DNA from: Adiantum capillus-veneris
Lineage: Eukaryota; Streptophyta; Polypodiopsida; Polypodiales; Pteridaceae
Assembly: GCA_014529385.2 (NCBI GenBank)
Contig: CM043968.1
Location: 24,244,513-24,308,512, forward strand
Length of the DNA: 64,000 nucleotides
Direction of reading: 5' to 3'
The first letter of the stretch is position 1; each line of letters opens with the position of its first letter. Below, in pieces: positions 11,479 through 22,164 of the stretch. The position numbers were made by a program, and so were the translations under genes. Below the pieces are notes generated by a model that ran no database searches, was not told where the DNA came from, and saw only the letters and a program-made list of their open reading frames with translations.

Positions 11479-12206
11479 CTGAGATAAATCGAGGAGATGC
11501 ATCGGATGCACCACATGTGTCCTCTTGTTTATTCCCTTTCGAACGACATCTTTCTTGTTTGGGGAGACGCGGGTTTCCATTGACTAGAATCGAAACACGA
11601 TTTCTTTGATTTTGATTGTTAAGGTATTGGTCCTATGCTGTTGACATTGACACGTGTCTAAGGGAAGTGACCCCTCCTCCACATCAGTTTCCAGCCATAA
11701 ATTGGCTCCCACAACATTTCTTCGATGAAGTCCTAATGGCTTCGCAACATCATTATTGCTCATTACATTGTCAACCCCATTGACTCCATTGAGGCATGCC
11801 ATAACAATAGCCCATTCAAAAAATAACTCATTGTCTGAACGAGGAGTCTTCACCTCAGACAACGTATGAAAAATGTTAGGGAAAATCAACCTCCCAACTG
11901 TCTCCGATATGGGTTGCAACACTGAAAACGTTCGATGACTATGAAGTTGCTATAGAATGCTCCATTGAAGACCCTCAAAAAGCCTGTTTGTTTGATTACG
12001 CCAACACTTAGCAACTTCCCTATAGATTTTCTTTGCCTCCTGCTCATCAATGTCACCATCCTCTCACGCTCGTGCCATCCTTTTTTGTGTGTTTCTTTGT
12101 TCCCTCTTCTTTGCAGCCCAGTAGTTTTGTAGACTTGGCAGAAGATTCCTTGGGATATGCTGTGTAGAAGATAATGGAGGAAGGTAAAGGGGGTTTGTAC
12201 TGCCAT
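11479..12206 (-). pseudogene. gene U, 5' coding part (decayed transposon gene)
   Basis: Two frames overlap at 11886-11922. The upstream part (12206-11886) is basic. The downstream part has ELFFEWAIVMACLNGVNGVD, GLHRRNVVGANLW, then after one stop TRVSPNKKDVVRKGI and HPMHLLDLSQ running into the splice donor at 11479. The TR-SPNKKDV...HP-H motif pair is the most diagnostic stretch and continues into the HPNI block of the next exon. The gene starts about 480 bp inside the TIR at 12709 and reads away from it, as a transposase gene would. At least one stop and one frame change are present. Confidence 0.5.
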
Positions 12207-12290
12207 TATGAGTATTATGTGATTCCATGTGGAACGTGAGAGGATGCTAATGACACGACAATGAAGACAGACAAAATAGTGCCATAGTAC

Positions 12291-12683
<393 letters not shown>

Positions 12684-12713
12684 GGTACCACCTAAACATG
12701 CTATCAACCGTAA
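12684..12713 (-). repeat. TIR of unassigned DNA transposon plus GTAA target duplication
   Basis: Read on the minus strand the terminus is GGTTGATAGCATG followed by TTTAGGTGGTACC. The counterpart at 53276-53301 reads GGGTGAAATCATG then TTTAGGTGGTGCC, matching at 22 of 26 positions. The 4 bases outside are GTAA (12710-12713) here and TTAC (53302-53305) there, which are reverse complements, as expected of one target duplication whose two sides now lie on opposite strands. Confidence 0.75.
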
Positions 12714-12757
12714 AGAACTTCTTCTGAAGGTTGACCACTTAAATCATAGTATAAGCC

Positions 12758-13243
12758 TTAGTTACCTTCTAAAAAGAACATCCATCGGGCTCCTGCTTGT
12801 TCAGTCTCATGAAAAACTTGGATACATGTGAGCATCATTGTGGAGATTTTAAAAAGCATTGCACACAAGAGGTCAGGGAGGCTCTTGCAGAAGTTCATGG
12901 AGCTCGTTAGGGTTTTCACCATGTATTCTTCAGTTGCCGCTCCTTGCTCTGGAGCTGGCAGTTTTGGGTAGTTAAGCCAAGTCGGCCTTTTCTTTTTTAG
13001 TGCTTCATGTCCTTGCCATGTCCTTACCCTTGGTACAAGACTCCAAAATGTTGGGCCCTTTTGAATTGATGTCAGTTCCCTTGTAAACAATATGAGATAC
13101 CTTGAGTTTTTGTTGAGCCAATTTTTCTCCATGTGGGGTGGAGAGCATCTCACCCCTATTCTTGCATATCCCTGTAGAGTCTTTCTTTTACTTGCAATAG
13201 CTTCACCTTTATCAAAGGATATGGAAGCGACTGTTGATGCCAT
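12758..13243 (-). pseudogene. element C downstream coding region, C-terminal domain (fossil)
   Basis: An open stretch of 161 codons sharing RTWQGHEALKKKRPTWLNYP, PAPEQGAATEEYMVKTLT and LPDLLCAMLFKIST with 6380-6600 in element A. The product is unknown. The family entry is described at 6017-7018. Confidence 0.7.
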
Positions 13244-13451
13244 TGAGTATTAATTTGAGTGGGAGTGAGCTAAGTTACATTGACAAAGTGAAGGACACTC
13301 AACTCCCAATCCATAGCTGCTTTTCATTCAGCATCCACTTCTTGAACAATCTGTTCTTTAAGTGCATCTTCTTTAGCTATTGAGAGCTAGACCATTGGAA
13401 CTTGTTCCTCGTCTGATTTGTACTTGGAATTGAAAAATTTCTATCTGCCCT

Positions 13452-13770
13452 TTAGTTGGTTGTGTTTCTATTTCTCCAAAGAAGATTGATGGTATCTCTA
13501 GGTTTGGCTATTGAGATGTACTTGCCTCGTCTTGAGTTTCTACATTCCCTTCTATCAATAACAGCTGATTGCCTTTTTTTAATTCTTCTATCTCTTTGAG
13601 CCCGCTCCTCCCTTTGCATGCACATTAGGGTGAGGTCCCTTATTTGTTCTTGTTCGAGCTTCAACTCAAGTTTCAATTCTTTGTTTTCTCTTTCTAAAGT
13701 TTTGTAAACTTTGTCGGTCCCCTTGAGTGAAGCTAATGCTCTGAGTATTGATTCTCTACTCTGAGTATTG
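13452..13770 (-). pseudogene. element C coiled-coil segment, part beyond the TRIM (fossil)
   Basis: Contains KLELKLEQEQIRDLTLMCMQ and a Gln/Arg/Lys-rich helix, matching 5730-5860 in A and 63760-63930 in B. It is separated from the other coiled-coil part at 15189 by the TRIM insertion. Confidence 0.7.
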
Positions 13771-14175
13771 TGTTGAAAGGGTAATTACTTAGCTAAAATG
13801 ATGCTCAGTAGGATTTATGTTGAATAGGATCTAAATCGAGTTTGCTAGTCGGACTTTTGTTTGCTCAGTCGGACTTCTGTTTGGTCGGATATTGTAAGTT
13901 GGATTTTGGTAAATTGGATATTCATGTCAAAAAGGTTTTAGTTAGAGCAGTTATAACTTGCTAGAGAAAGAAGTAGTCGCATGTACAAGAAAAGAGATGT
14001 ATAAGCTTTCATAAATGAAGTACTCTGATGTCTAAGCTCGTTTTGTCTCTGCTTTTACTCAGTCTAAAGTTGTTTGTTCTATCATCTACTATATTCTGAT
14101 CATGAGTTGAGTGTCCATTTCTTTGTGTGAGAATATGTGCGTGGGTAGAGTTTCTTGTGTTAATGAACCCCAAGA
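13771..14175 (+). repeat. TRIM copy 1, left LTR
   Basis: Starts TGTTGAAAGG, contains repeated GTCGGACTT-type motifs and GTTATAACTTGCTAGAGA, and ends AACCCCAAGA. It aligns with 14806-15188. Confidence 0.85.
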
Positions 14176-14668
14176 ATTGGATGTTACTAGGGTTTTTATG
14201 TCAGAAGGGGATGTGCAGGTCCTTAGGCAACAAATTAAGAATACAATGGAAGAGATATGGCAATCCATCAGAGCTATAATAACTACTGTGTTGAAGCACC
14301 CCTATGAAATAGTGAAGACTGGCTTTGTGAGTGCACATGAAGTTGATCTGCGGGCAGAGGTAGCTCAACTTAAGAAGGAAAGAGAGTTTTGGATTAACCA
14401 CGTACATGAGATCAAAGCAAAGCACAAGGAGAAGCTGGTGATTGAAGAGAAACAAAAGTGTGCAGAGCAGATTGAGTGTTCGGAAAAACCATTGCAGGAC
14501 ATGGAAAATTCAGAATTGGAAAAGAAGCACAGTGCTGAGCCAGAATTTGAGATTGATGAAGATGTTCTAGCAGGGTTTACAGTACCAGCTGTGGAAACTT
14601 CTGACCTAGTAGAAGTTTCTCTTTCTAAAGCTGAGGTTGGTGCTGTTTCTGAGCCTATGGAGAAATAA
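14111..14668 (+). CDS. TRIM-borne open frame, helical 185-aa protein (fossil element)
   Basis: The frame opens inside the left LTR and runs across the LTR boundary into the interior, closing before the right LTR. The conserved core begins near MSEGDVQVLRQQIKN and includes EEIWQSIRAIITTVLKHPYE, a predicted coil (RAEVAQLKKEREFWINHVHE) and an acidic C-terminus. TRIMs are usually non-coding, so a 185-codon frame recurring in the second copy (63105-63302, EEVWQSIRARGTTVLKHPYE) is unusual. There is no match to gag, protease or pol that I can see. It may be a captured host exon or a degenerate gag. Confidence 0.5.
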   Translation: MSISLCENMCVGRVSCVNEPQELDVTRVFMSEGDVQVLRQQIKNTMEEIWQSIRAIITTVLKHPYEIVKTGFVSAHEVDLRAEVAQLKKEREFWINHVHEIKAKHKEKLVIEEKQKCAEQIECSEKPLQDMENSELEKKHSAEPEFEIDEDVLAGFTVPAVETSDLVEVSLSKAEVGAVSEPMEK

Positions 14669-14805
14669 TGTAGTATTTAGCATTTTCAAATTGAGCAGCA
14701 TATGTAGATTTTTGGAACTTGTTTTATGGTCATGTTCTATTTTTATCAAGGGATATGTAAGTCCGAGTCAGATTTCTACACAATCCACCATCGAGACGTG
14801 CCATG

Positions 14806-15188
14806 TGTTGAAAGGGTAATTACTTAGCTAAAATGATGCTGAGTAAGATTTATGCTGAATCGGATTTTGCTAGTTGGACTTTTGTTTGTTCAATCAGTGT
14901 TTGGTCGGATATTGTAAGTCGGAATCTGGTAAATCGGATATTCATGTCAAGAAGGTTTCAGTTAGATCAGTTATAACTTGCTAGAGATAGACGTAGTCGT
15001 GTGCACGAGAAAAGAGATGTACAAGCTTTCAAAAATGTACCCTGATCTTTGAACTCGTTTTGTCTTTGTTTTTACTCACTCTCAGTTTGTTCTATCTTCT
15101 GCTATATTCTAATCATGAGTTGAGTGTCCATTTCTCTGTGTGAGAGTATGTGTGTGGGTAGATTTTCTTGTATTGATGAACCCCAACA
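14806..15188 (+). repeat. TRIM copy 1, right LTR
   Basis: 383 bp, TGTTGAAAGG to CCCCAACA, aligned with the left LTR. Preceded by CGAGACGTGCCATG. Read on the minus strand, TGGCACGTCTCG follows the LTR end, so a primer-binding site on that strand is possible and the sense strand of the element is uncertain. Confidence 0.85.
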
Positions 15189-15860
15189 TATTGCAAAGAA
15201 TCATTTGCTACATTCAACTGTACTTGGAGCTTTTGTACCGCCTGAGTAGTGCTCATAAGCTCATTTGTCACTTTAGTTAGGCGCTGCTCCTTGCTTTTAT
15301 AGGCATTTGATAACTTTGTGAGGAGTTCCCCTAGCTCTTCCATCTTCTTTTCTTGATTTTCCTTGACGTTTTGGTGTTGTTTTGCTTCATCCTTGAGCTC
15401 TTTCATTTGGCCTTGAAGATTTTCAATGATACACATTGTGTCTTCAAGCTCGCCTTGGAGCACATCAAGCACCTGTTCAAGTTCTCAAGCTTTAGCATTG
15501 TGGCTAAGAGCTGCTGTTCGCATTTTCTCAGTCATCAGCTACATTTGCTTTGCATATTCATTGACTTGGGTGATAACTTCATCCATCTCTTTGGATTCTG
15601 CTTGAGGCTCTTTGGAAGGTCCAGCCTAATCTTTGGTTGTTTCTTTGAGCTTCAGCTAATGCCTCGTGTATCTTCAGGGCTTGAGCTCCCGCATACATCC
15701 TTTCTAACATGTATTTTTTATTTCATGGATCTTCTTCTCAGGGTTCTATGACCCTTGGACTCCATAGATTGGAAGTCTATCCCAGTAGCTTGTCGACTTT
15801 GTTCATAAGCTTCCTTTTCTCTTTCGAACCTTGCCTTCTTTTGTGGAGGTTCTTTCTGAT
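15189..15860 (-). pseudogene. element C coiled-coil and low-complexity segment (fossil)
   Basis: Minus-strand frame with EDTMCIIENLQGQMKELKDE, EEL..LLTKLSNAYKSKEQRL and VTNELMSTTQAVQKLQVQLN, matching 5340-5620 in A and 62080-62340 in B. An upstream Lys/Glu/Ala-rich stretch reaches about 15860. Broken. Confidence 0.7.
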
Positions 15861-16018
15861 GGGCGGCCACTACCTTTCTTTTCATCTCCTCCCTTCTTGC
15901 CCTTTTTTCTTAATTATATAAACTTTCTTCACTACTATGGACTTCAAGAGCTTTTCACTGACTCTTCATCTGACTTAAAAATCCCTTTCTTCTTTGATCT
16001 TGTGGCTCGTGGAGAGGG

Positions 16019-16800
16019 CTAAGTTTTCTCTGTGATTATCCATGTGTTTTGATATGGGGCTGGTAGCAAGTTATCGGCCATCCCAATGGCATGGTATGCA
16101 ATTTGGGTTAAGACTTCTGGAGCTCCTAAGTATGTGACTTTTCCTTCCTTCTTTATGCTCTTGAGTGTTGTAAGCACATATTCAGCATGATCTATTGAGT
16201 GTCTACTTGATGACTTCAATACCTGCGTGAAGGTGGTTGCAACAACATGATTTAGGGTAGTGTACCTTGGTGGTTTATTGGACAGGAAGTGTAAGTGCTG
16301 GTGGTATAGGCGGGCAAGATCCTCTACTTGCATTAGCATAAGATCGGAGAAGGTGGCGGAAGGTGTACTTTTTGTGAATGTTCATGTTGTTTTCCTATCT
16401 CTTGCTCTCATTGTCATATCTCTAGTGAGAAGCTTTAGTGCTTCAACCACTACGTCTTTGTTGATGACCACCTTGACTTTCTATCCTTGCTGACTTGTGA
16501 TGCAGATCCATCCTCCTTAATTGTCGACAGTAGTTCGTAAGCCCTTTGGAAGTCTACTCCACATGGTACTTGATCATAAAATACTCGAAGTCCAAACCTC
16601 CTGTTGGCTTCTTTTGTAGTTGGCTTAGCCGCTACATCATAGACTTCCTTCGGTAGCATGTGCAACTCCACTTCACTTCCATATTCTTTTTTGAATCTGT
16701 CGGTGAAGACTGTGGTGTTGTGCTCCTCAAGTTGTTCTTTTGATAGGTAGGTTACTTTGGCCGTTTTCACAGAACTAGAGTCCAATTGATATGGTGGCAA
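16019..16800 (-). pseudogene. element C downstream coding region, 'KLPTE' domain (fossil)
   Basis: Two minus-strand frames (16800-16450 and 16339-16019) carry YLSKEQLEEHNTTVFTDRFK, FYDQVPCGVDFQRAYELLST, PPRYTTLNHVVATTFTQVLK and YLGAPEVLTQIAYHAIGMAD. They match 3560-4300 in A and both B copies. Unknown function. Broken. Confidence 0.7.
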
Positions 16801-16859
16801 CTCTTGCAGCTTTTCTTTTTGGGTCTTTCTCTTCTTTGCTTTCTAAGCAGCTTGCATTG

Positions 16860-17650
16860 CACCTATTAGGAGAATATAGGTTCAAAGTTTAAAAATTCCA
16901 CAAATTCCGCTTTGACATGTCTTGTGTTACAATTGCTGGCAAATAATGTCCGTTTTTCTTCAAACCAATTTTGGAGCATGCATAGATGCATAAAAACATA
17001 TATAGATCAAAATCATTCACTTCAGGCAAAAATTGCAATAAAAGTAAATAATTGGATGAGCAGTTTTCCCAAATTCCATTGTTAGTCCTAATAGACCGTA
17101 AAATCTACATTAGACCCGAAAACTTCCTCAATCGGACTCTCTTAGCTCATTCTGCGAGAATTTGTAAAAACAGACCCTGGCGGCCTAATTGAGGCCTCCC
17201 TCTTCTGTTTGTCGATTTGATTAAAAAAAAAAATGTGTCTATTCGTCTTGTCCTCATGATCATCAACGTATTTTCAGTTCCACCATCTGAGCTAATTTGC
17301 TATTTATTATTAATTTTTTACTTGTTTATTAAAAAAATCAAAGAAAATAAGAAGATGCATAGAAAAAAGAAAGTTGAAAGATCAACAATCAACAAAATCC
17401 ATTGAGAAATACTATTTTATTATTTTTTGGTGGATTGCTCCATTTTTAAGCTCCAATATCAAGAAAAATTAATAAAAATACACAAAAAGGGCTATTTTTA
17501 AATTTAATTTATAATAGTATATACACTATTTACACCCATCGAGAAGATTTTATGAGTTAAAATTTCCCCGTTGATGATTTTTAAGGGAATTATTAGGTAA
17601 TTTGGCAAAAGCCCACACGTTAACATCCAACTTTTTTCTCCCTCTTCAAA
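16860..17650. other. element C spacer between pol and downstream coding region, shortened
   Basis: About 800 bp against 2.1 kb in A and B. The outer parts match the other copies. Only one decayed remnant of the AT-rich palindrome remains (AAAGTAAATAATTGGATG near 17042). No gene. Confidence 0.6.
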
Positions 17651-17946
17651 CATTGCCCTTAATTAATGAAGTTTCCTTCCACCTCTCCTAGATGGAGTAC
17701 TCCGGGACGACTGTGTTCATGGGTTGAACAATTGTGTCTATGCATAGCCGTGGTTGGCTCTACCATGCTTTGAAGGTTAATGCAATTCAAATCAGTATGT
17801 GGTGCAAGGGTTGGGTCTTCAGAAGTTAACTCAGGGGTTTCCGTGGTCGAGGTATCTTGTTGATGTTTTCTAAATAGCAGATTTTGTAATTTATGTGCTC
17901 TTTGCCTACTTGTAACATCTGGATGCTTTGACACACTCATCTCTTG
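17651..17946 (-). pseudogene. element C post-integrase conserved end block (fossil)
   Basis: Minus-strand MSVSKHPDVTSRQRAHKLQN, then HTDLNCINLQSMVEPTTAMH and HNCSTHEHSR, the same block as 1050-1310 in A and 56220-56510 in B. Cut off at 17946 by the inserted element at 17947-19491. Confidence 0.7.
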
Positions 17947-19491
17947 TCATAGAATCTAATATCTAATCAACCCAAATGATTTTCTCATATTAAACTGATC
18001 ATTTAATGTGGGAGAATAAACGAAAACAAGGATTAAGATATAGACATGTGCTTATAGATCTATCTCAACACAGAGCCAATGGTAAAGGGGCCCAAATGAA
18101 AGATGGTCTATCAAAGAGCACGGCTAACCAATGGAGCATAAGACCTTAAGGTTAGCTTCATTGAAGACAACCAATAGTTAGTGTAAAAGTCCTTTTGACC
18201 TTAGATAAGCTAGGGATGGCTTAAGGTGGGAACCCGACCCAAGATTAAGGTGCTTGAGGTGCTTGATGACTGCGATGCTTGAGATGCTTGATTCTAGGGC
18301 TATACTTGAGGTGAGAACCCAGCCCAAGCTTGAAGTGCTTAAGGGCCAAGCTTGTGGTGGGAACTGGGCCTAAGCTTGAGGGGCTTGAGGTGTCAAAAAT
18401 TAAAGATTCAATCCCTGCAAGGAGGGGGCGAGCCCTACAAGAGAGGGTATGAGAGAGAACACCCACACACTCACACAAGGCATGCTTGGTACAAAGAAAT
18501 CAAAAGGGACACTTGTCGAGTTCCTCCTCATGTTGCCCTCATGGTGTGCTTGAAGCCTATTGCTTGGCCACCCAAGGGGTCCAATGATAATTTAGGAGAT
18601 TTAATTAATTGATTTTGAATTTATCAAGTCCTCTCTCTCAAAGAATAAAGGGGGACACTTGTGTCAAGGCTACCCTTGTTGCTGGGTATGACTCCTGCTT
18701 ATGATTGGCTAGGCCTAGAGGGTCCAATGAGCTTGAAGCATGCGCTACAAGGGGGGGTCGACCAAAGCAAGCTAGGGGGAACTTGAGGGGTATACTCTCC
18801 CACACAAACACACACACTTTCATTGTCTGAAGTGCAAAGTGCAAGAGCTCCCTCTCCTTCTCCAAGCAAGTAGAGAGGTTGAGAGCCTACACCAACACTC
18901 TTGGCTATGAGATGCAAATCCAACCAAGATCCATGCTTCGGAGCTTAAGCTTTGCATTTCTCGATCTTCATTACTATGCTATTATGTATGCTAGCAAGAA
19001 GAGTGATTATAAGTGAGGAACTAGTTCTTTCTCCTATGAAATATTTCTTCTTCCTCTTCCCTACCCCCTTTCCCTGCTAGCTCTCTCCACCTTCGAAGGT
19101 GTTTGAGGTCTTGGACTGAGGCTTAAGATAGTTAAAGCTTTCCACAAAGTTTATGCTATGCTCGTGATGCATGAAGCTTTCCATCTTCATTGCATCACCT
19201 AGGTCACGAGGAACACAAATATTGTATTGTAACAAGTCTCTCTTGATGGGAGAAATCATAATATAAATGCCTATTGGAGGGGGGACTGGCTCCACATAAA
19301 TCCGGTCCTCAACTGTTGTCATGTTTTCTAAATTCTCTCTCTTGCAAAAGTATCGTTCATGCCAAGTTGACTAAATGCTATGTTTATGCTGCTAACTTCA
19401 ATTATTCTCACCCGTTATGCTCACAAAATAATTTCTCAAAAGTACTCTCTTTAGTTTTCACTACTCTCAAGTTAATAGGCCAATTCCATTA
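17947..19491. mobile_element. 1.55-kb non-coding element, copy 1, with 9-bp target duplication
   Basis: Begins TCATAGAATCTAATATC and ends GGCCAATTCCATTA. It is bordered by CATCTCTTG (17938-17946) and CATTTCTTG (19492-19500), a 9-bp duplication with one mismatch; B and A carry the uninterrupted site. It has no obvious TIR, poly-A tail or coding frame. Landmarks shared with copy 2 (20577-22155) are CCCAAATGATTTTCTCATATT near the start, an ACACACTCACACAAGG tract, ATTGG...CCAATGA hairpin units, and TCTCTCTTGATGGGAGAAA near the end. A 9-bp duplication without a TIR fits a non-TIR Mutator-like element, but this is unproven. Confidence 0.75.
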
Positions 19492-19500
19492 CATTTCTTG

Positions 19501-20567
19501 AGTTGTCCGTAACAATATTGACGGTTGCTGAGATTTAACTCTCCATTGGTATTTTGGTTTTCGGTTGATGGATTATTGTGGTGGAGTTTTTTGAGATTTA
19601 ACTTTCCACTAATTCATCGGCTTGACAGTTTGTGGAGAAGATAAATGCTCCTTTGGTTTCCAAACCCATCTAGTGTTCTCTTCTGCAAGATGTTTTTCTC
19701 TGAGTTGTTAGATGTAAAACTTCCTTCAGTATGGTAGATGATTTTTTGGGCACCCAAATTTGAGACGGGTTGTCCTTAACTTGTGCTTTTGGTACCCAAA
19801 TCTGCCTGGCTCCTTTCATGCTGCTTATAGCATTTGCTTGTCTAGAAGTTGACTTGGATTTATTTTTTCCTGCTTTCTTTTGTGGGGGACCTCTTTTCCA
19901 TTCCTCTTTTATCGGTGAAATTGGAACTAAGAGTTGTCCTCCTTTAAGTGATAGCTTGAGTTGATTGGTGTCCCAATCTGGTACTACCTTGTATGTTCAC
20001 ATCCATGAGATTCCAAGAATCATCATTTCATTCATATGTTCATCTGATATGCATATAAATTGCTGAGGGCATGAAAATCCATTTACTATCACATTCAATT
20101 TTACCACTCCCAATGCCGGTGTTGGGTTTTTGTTTCATCCTTTGATAGCATATTCCTGATGCTAAAGATTGATTTGTAGCTTTCTACTAAGTGGAATAAC
20201 TGAATGCATTCATTCGAGCGCTGATATCTACTACTTATGCATTTGTGCTATGATTGTTCAATTGTACTGTGATGCGGAGATAAATTGCATCCAACCATTC
20301 ATCATCCGTTGATACGGCATCATTTTGTGATTCCCATAGTCTCTTATCTGGTTCCAAAGTGTTGATGGGAATAGGTGTTTGTTGATTTTTGAAAGAGGCT
20401 TCCTCTTGAGTACTCAAAGTCGAGCTTCCTCTTGAGCTTCTTCAAAAACGTGATGTCGTTTAATCTTTCTTTGTGCTTTGTTGCATACATTTTTTCTAGC
20501 AATTCATTGGTTATCAGAAAATGGTACTTCTTTAAGCGGCATCCACTAATCTAATTAGCCATTGGTT
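19501..20567 (-). pseudogene. element C W-x-P-K tail and protease-like segment (fossil)
   Basis: The minus strand encodes the same parts as 55390-56216 in B: PNTLEPDKRLWESQNDA-type opening (here INTLEPDKRLWESQNDAVST), LRITVQLNNHSTNA, and then the basic Trp-Val-Pro-Lys tail. The segment is downstream of integrase and upstream of the spacer. Broken. Confidence 0.65.
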
Positions 20568-20576
20568 CACCATCTA

Positions 20577-20929
20577 TCATAATAATCAATATCTAATTCT
20601 CCTAAATGATTTTCTCATATTAAATTGATCATTTAATGTGGGGAAGGCAAGGGGAGAAAAAGCTAGAATATTGGTTAAGCTAGCAGACCGGCCACAGTAG
20701 GGATCCAAAGGGGGGGCCATCTGCAAAAGAGCCATGTGCAACAATGGGCTAAAAAGACACTAAGGTTCAGCCCATTAAGACTTCCAAAATGCTAAGGTTC
20801 CAAAATTCAAAGGTTGTGTCCAAAGGTCAACCCTAGGGAAAATTGGATGCTTTGTGTGTGCCCTAAAAGTCTTTGCACATCCCTACATGGGAGGGGGCAA
20901 GCCCCAAAGGTAGGGGATGAGAGAGAAAG

Positions 20930-20966
<37 letters not shown>

Positions 20967-22155
20967 CTCCCTTTACACAAAGGGAATGAGGGACACATGT
21001 CAGCTCCCTAGGCCAAATGCCCACAAGGTGTGCCCAATTTCTATTGGATGACCCTTGAAGTACACCAATGAGAATTAAGCTAGAGTAAATCTAGTTTAAT
21101 TCATTTAAAAACATTTAATAAAAGAAACCAATGAGAATTAAGTCTCCTAGAAGACTATTGGGCAGTCTCCCAAGGGGTCCAATGAGCATTCAGGAGCCCC
21201 ATGGCTTGCCTGATTCCTATTGGCCAGGAGGAAAAGGGGTCCAATGAGAGTTTAGTTTAGTTATTTAATTACCTAAAGCTCTCACAAAAGGGGAAAGGGG
21301 GACACATGTCAGAAGGCTATCACTTATGCTGCTTAATTGTAATTGGCTTGACTTGGGGAGGGCCAATGAGGCTTCAGCAAGAGCAATTAGCAAGAGGGCT
21401 TGCCCAAGAGAGAGAGGGGGCTGATTTTTGCAAGGCATTATCACACACACACTCACACAAGCTCATGTGTGAAGAAAGAGAAGACTATCTCTTCCCAAGC
21501 TTTAATGGAGAACTCATCACCTACTCCAAGCTTATGAGATAGAAGCCTACATCAACACTCTCTTGGCATGTGGATGCAAATCCAACTAAGAGCCAAGCTT
21601 CAATGCATGCTCATCTCCTCTACCAAGCTAATTACTAAGCTAAGCTATGCTACATATGAGTGATTATGTGAGGAGATGTACATCTTTTTCGTAAGATACT
21701 CCTTCTTCCTCTCAATCTACTCTCATACCCTGCTAGCTCTCACCATCTTCGAAGGTGTGTGAGGTCTTGGGTCTGAGAACGGGGATAATTCAAGTTGTGT
21801 TTGTTAAGTGTTTTGCTTAGTGCATGAAGTTTCCATCTTCATTGCACTAGCTAGTCTTGAAGGAACACAAAGAATTGTATTGTACAATGTCTCTCTTGAT
21901 GGGAGAAACCATAATACAAAGCCTTTTGGAGGGGGGACCGGCTCCATGAAAATCCGGTCCTCAATTGTTGTCAATAGCTTAATTTCTCTCTCTTTTGATA
22001 GTATTTTCTATGCTATCTAACTAGGTGTTATGCTTTTTGTTGCTCTCTCCACCCAAGCACTCTTGTAATTCTCATTAGGAATCTATTCTAATGAAATGCC
22101 CACTATGTTCATGCTAATTTCCGCTACACATAAGTTATTAGGCCATTAAATGCTA
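20577..22155. mobile_element. 1.58-kb non-coding element, copy 2, with 9-bp target duplication
   Basis: Begins TCATAATAATCAATATC and ends GGCCATTAAATGCTA. The perfect 9-bp duplication CACCATCTA lies at 20568-20576 and 22156-22164. It interrupts the end of the integrase region of element C at a point that is continuous in B (near 55190). It carries four ATTGG...CCAATGAG units (21042, 21156, 21218, 21341) and an (AC)n tract at 20932-20963. No coding frame is credible. Ordering and ends match copy 1. Confidence 0.8.
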
Positions 22156-22164
22156 CACCATCTA

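Larger units (their letters stand above)
13771..15188 (+). mobile_element. TRIM-like miniature LTR element, copy 1
   Basis: Two direct repeats of about 400 bp (13771-14175 and 14806-15188), beginning TGTTGAAAGG and ending CCCCAACA or near it, enclose a 630-bp interior. The element is flanked by a perfect 5-bp duplication TATTG (13766-13770 and 15189-15193). The total of 1418 bp fits the TRIM class; no RT or integrase is present. The LTRs differ by very roughly 10 percent by eye, so it is fairly old. A second copy at the identical site in element B is at 62355-63694, and A shows the empty site. Confidence 0.85.

Noticed and set aside
17947-22155. Helitron identity for the two non-coding elements (TC start)
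   Set aside because: There is no CTRR end with a hairpin, and both copies have 9-bp target duplications, which Helitrons lack.
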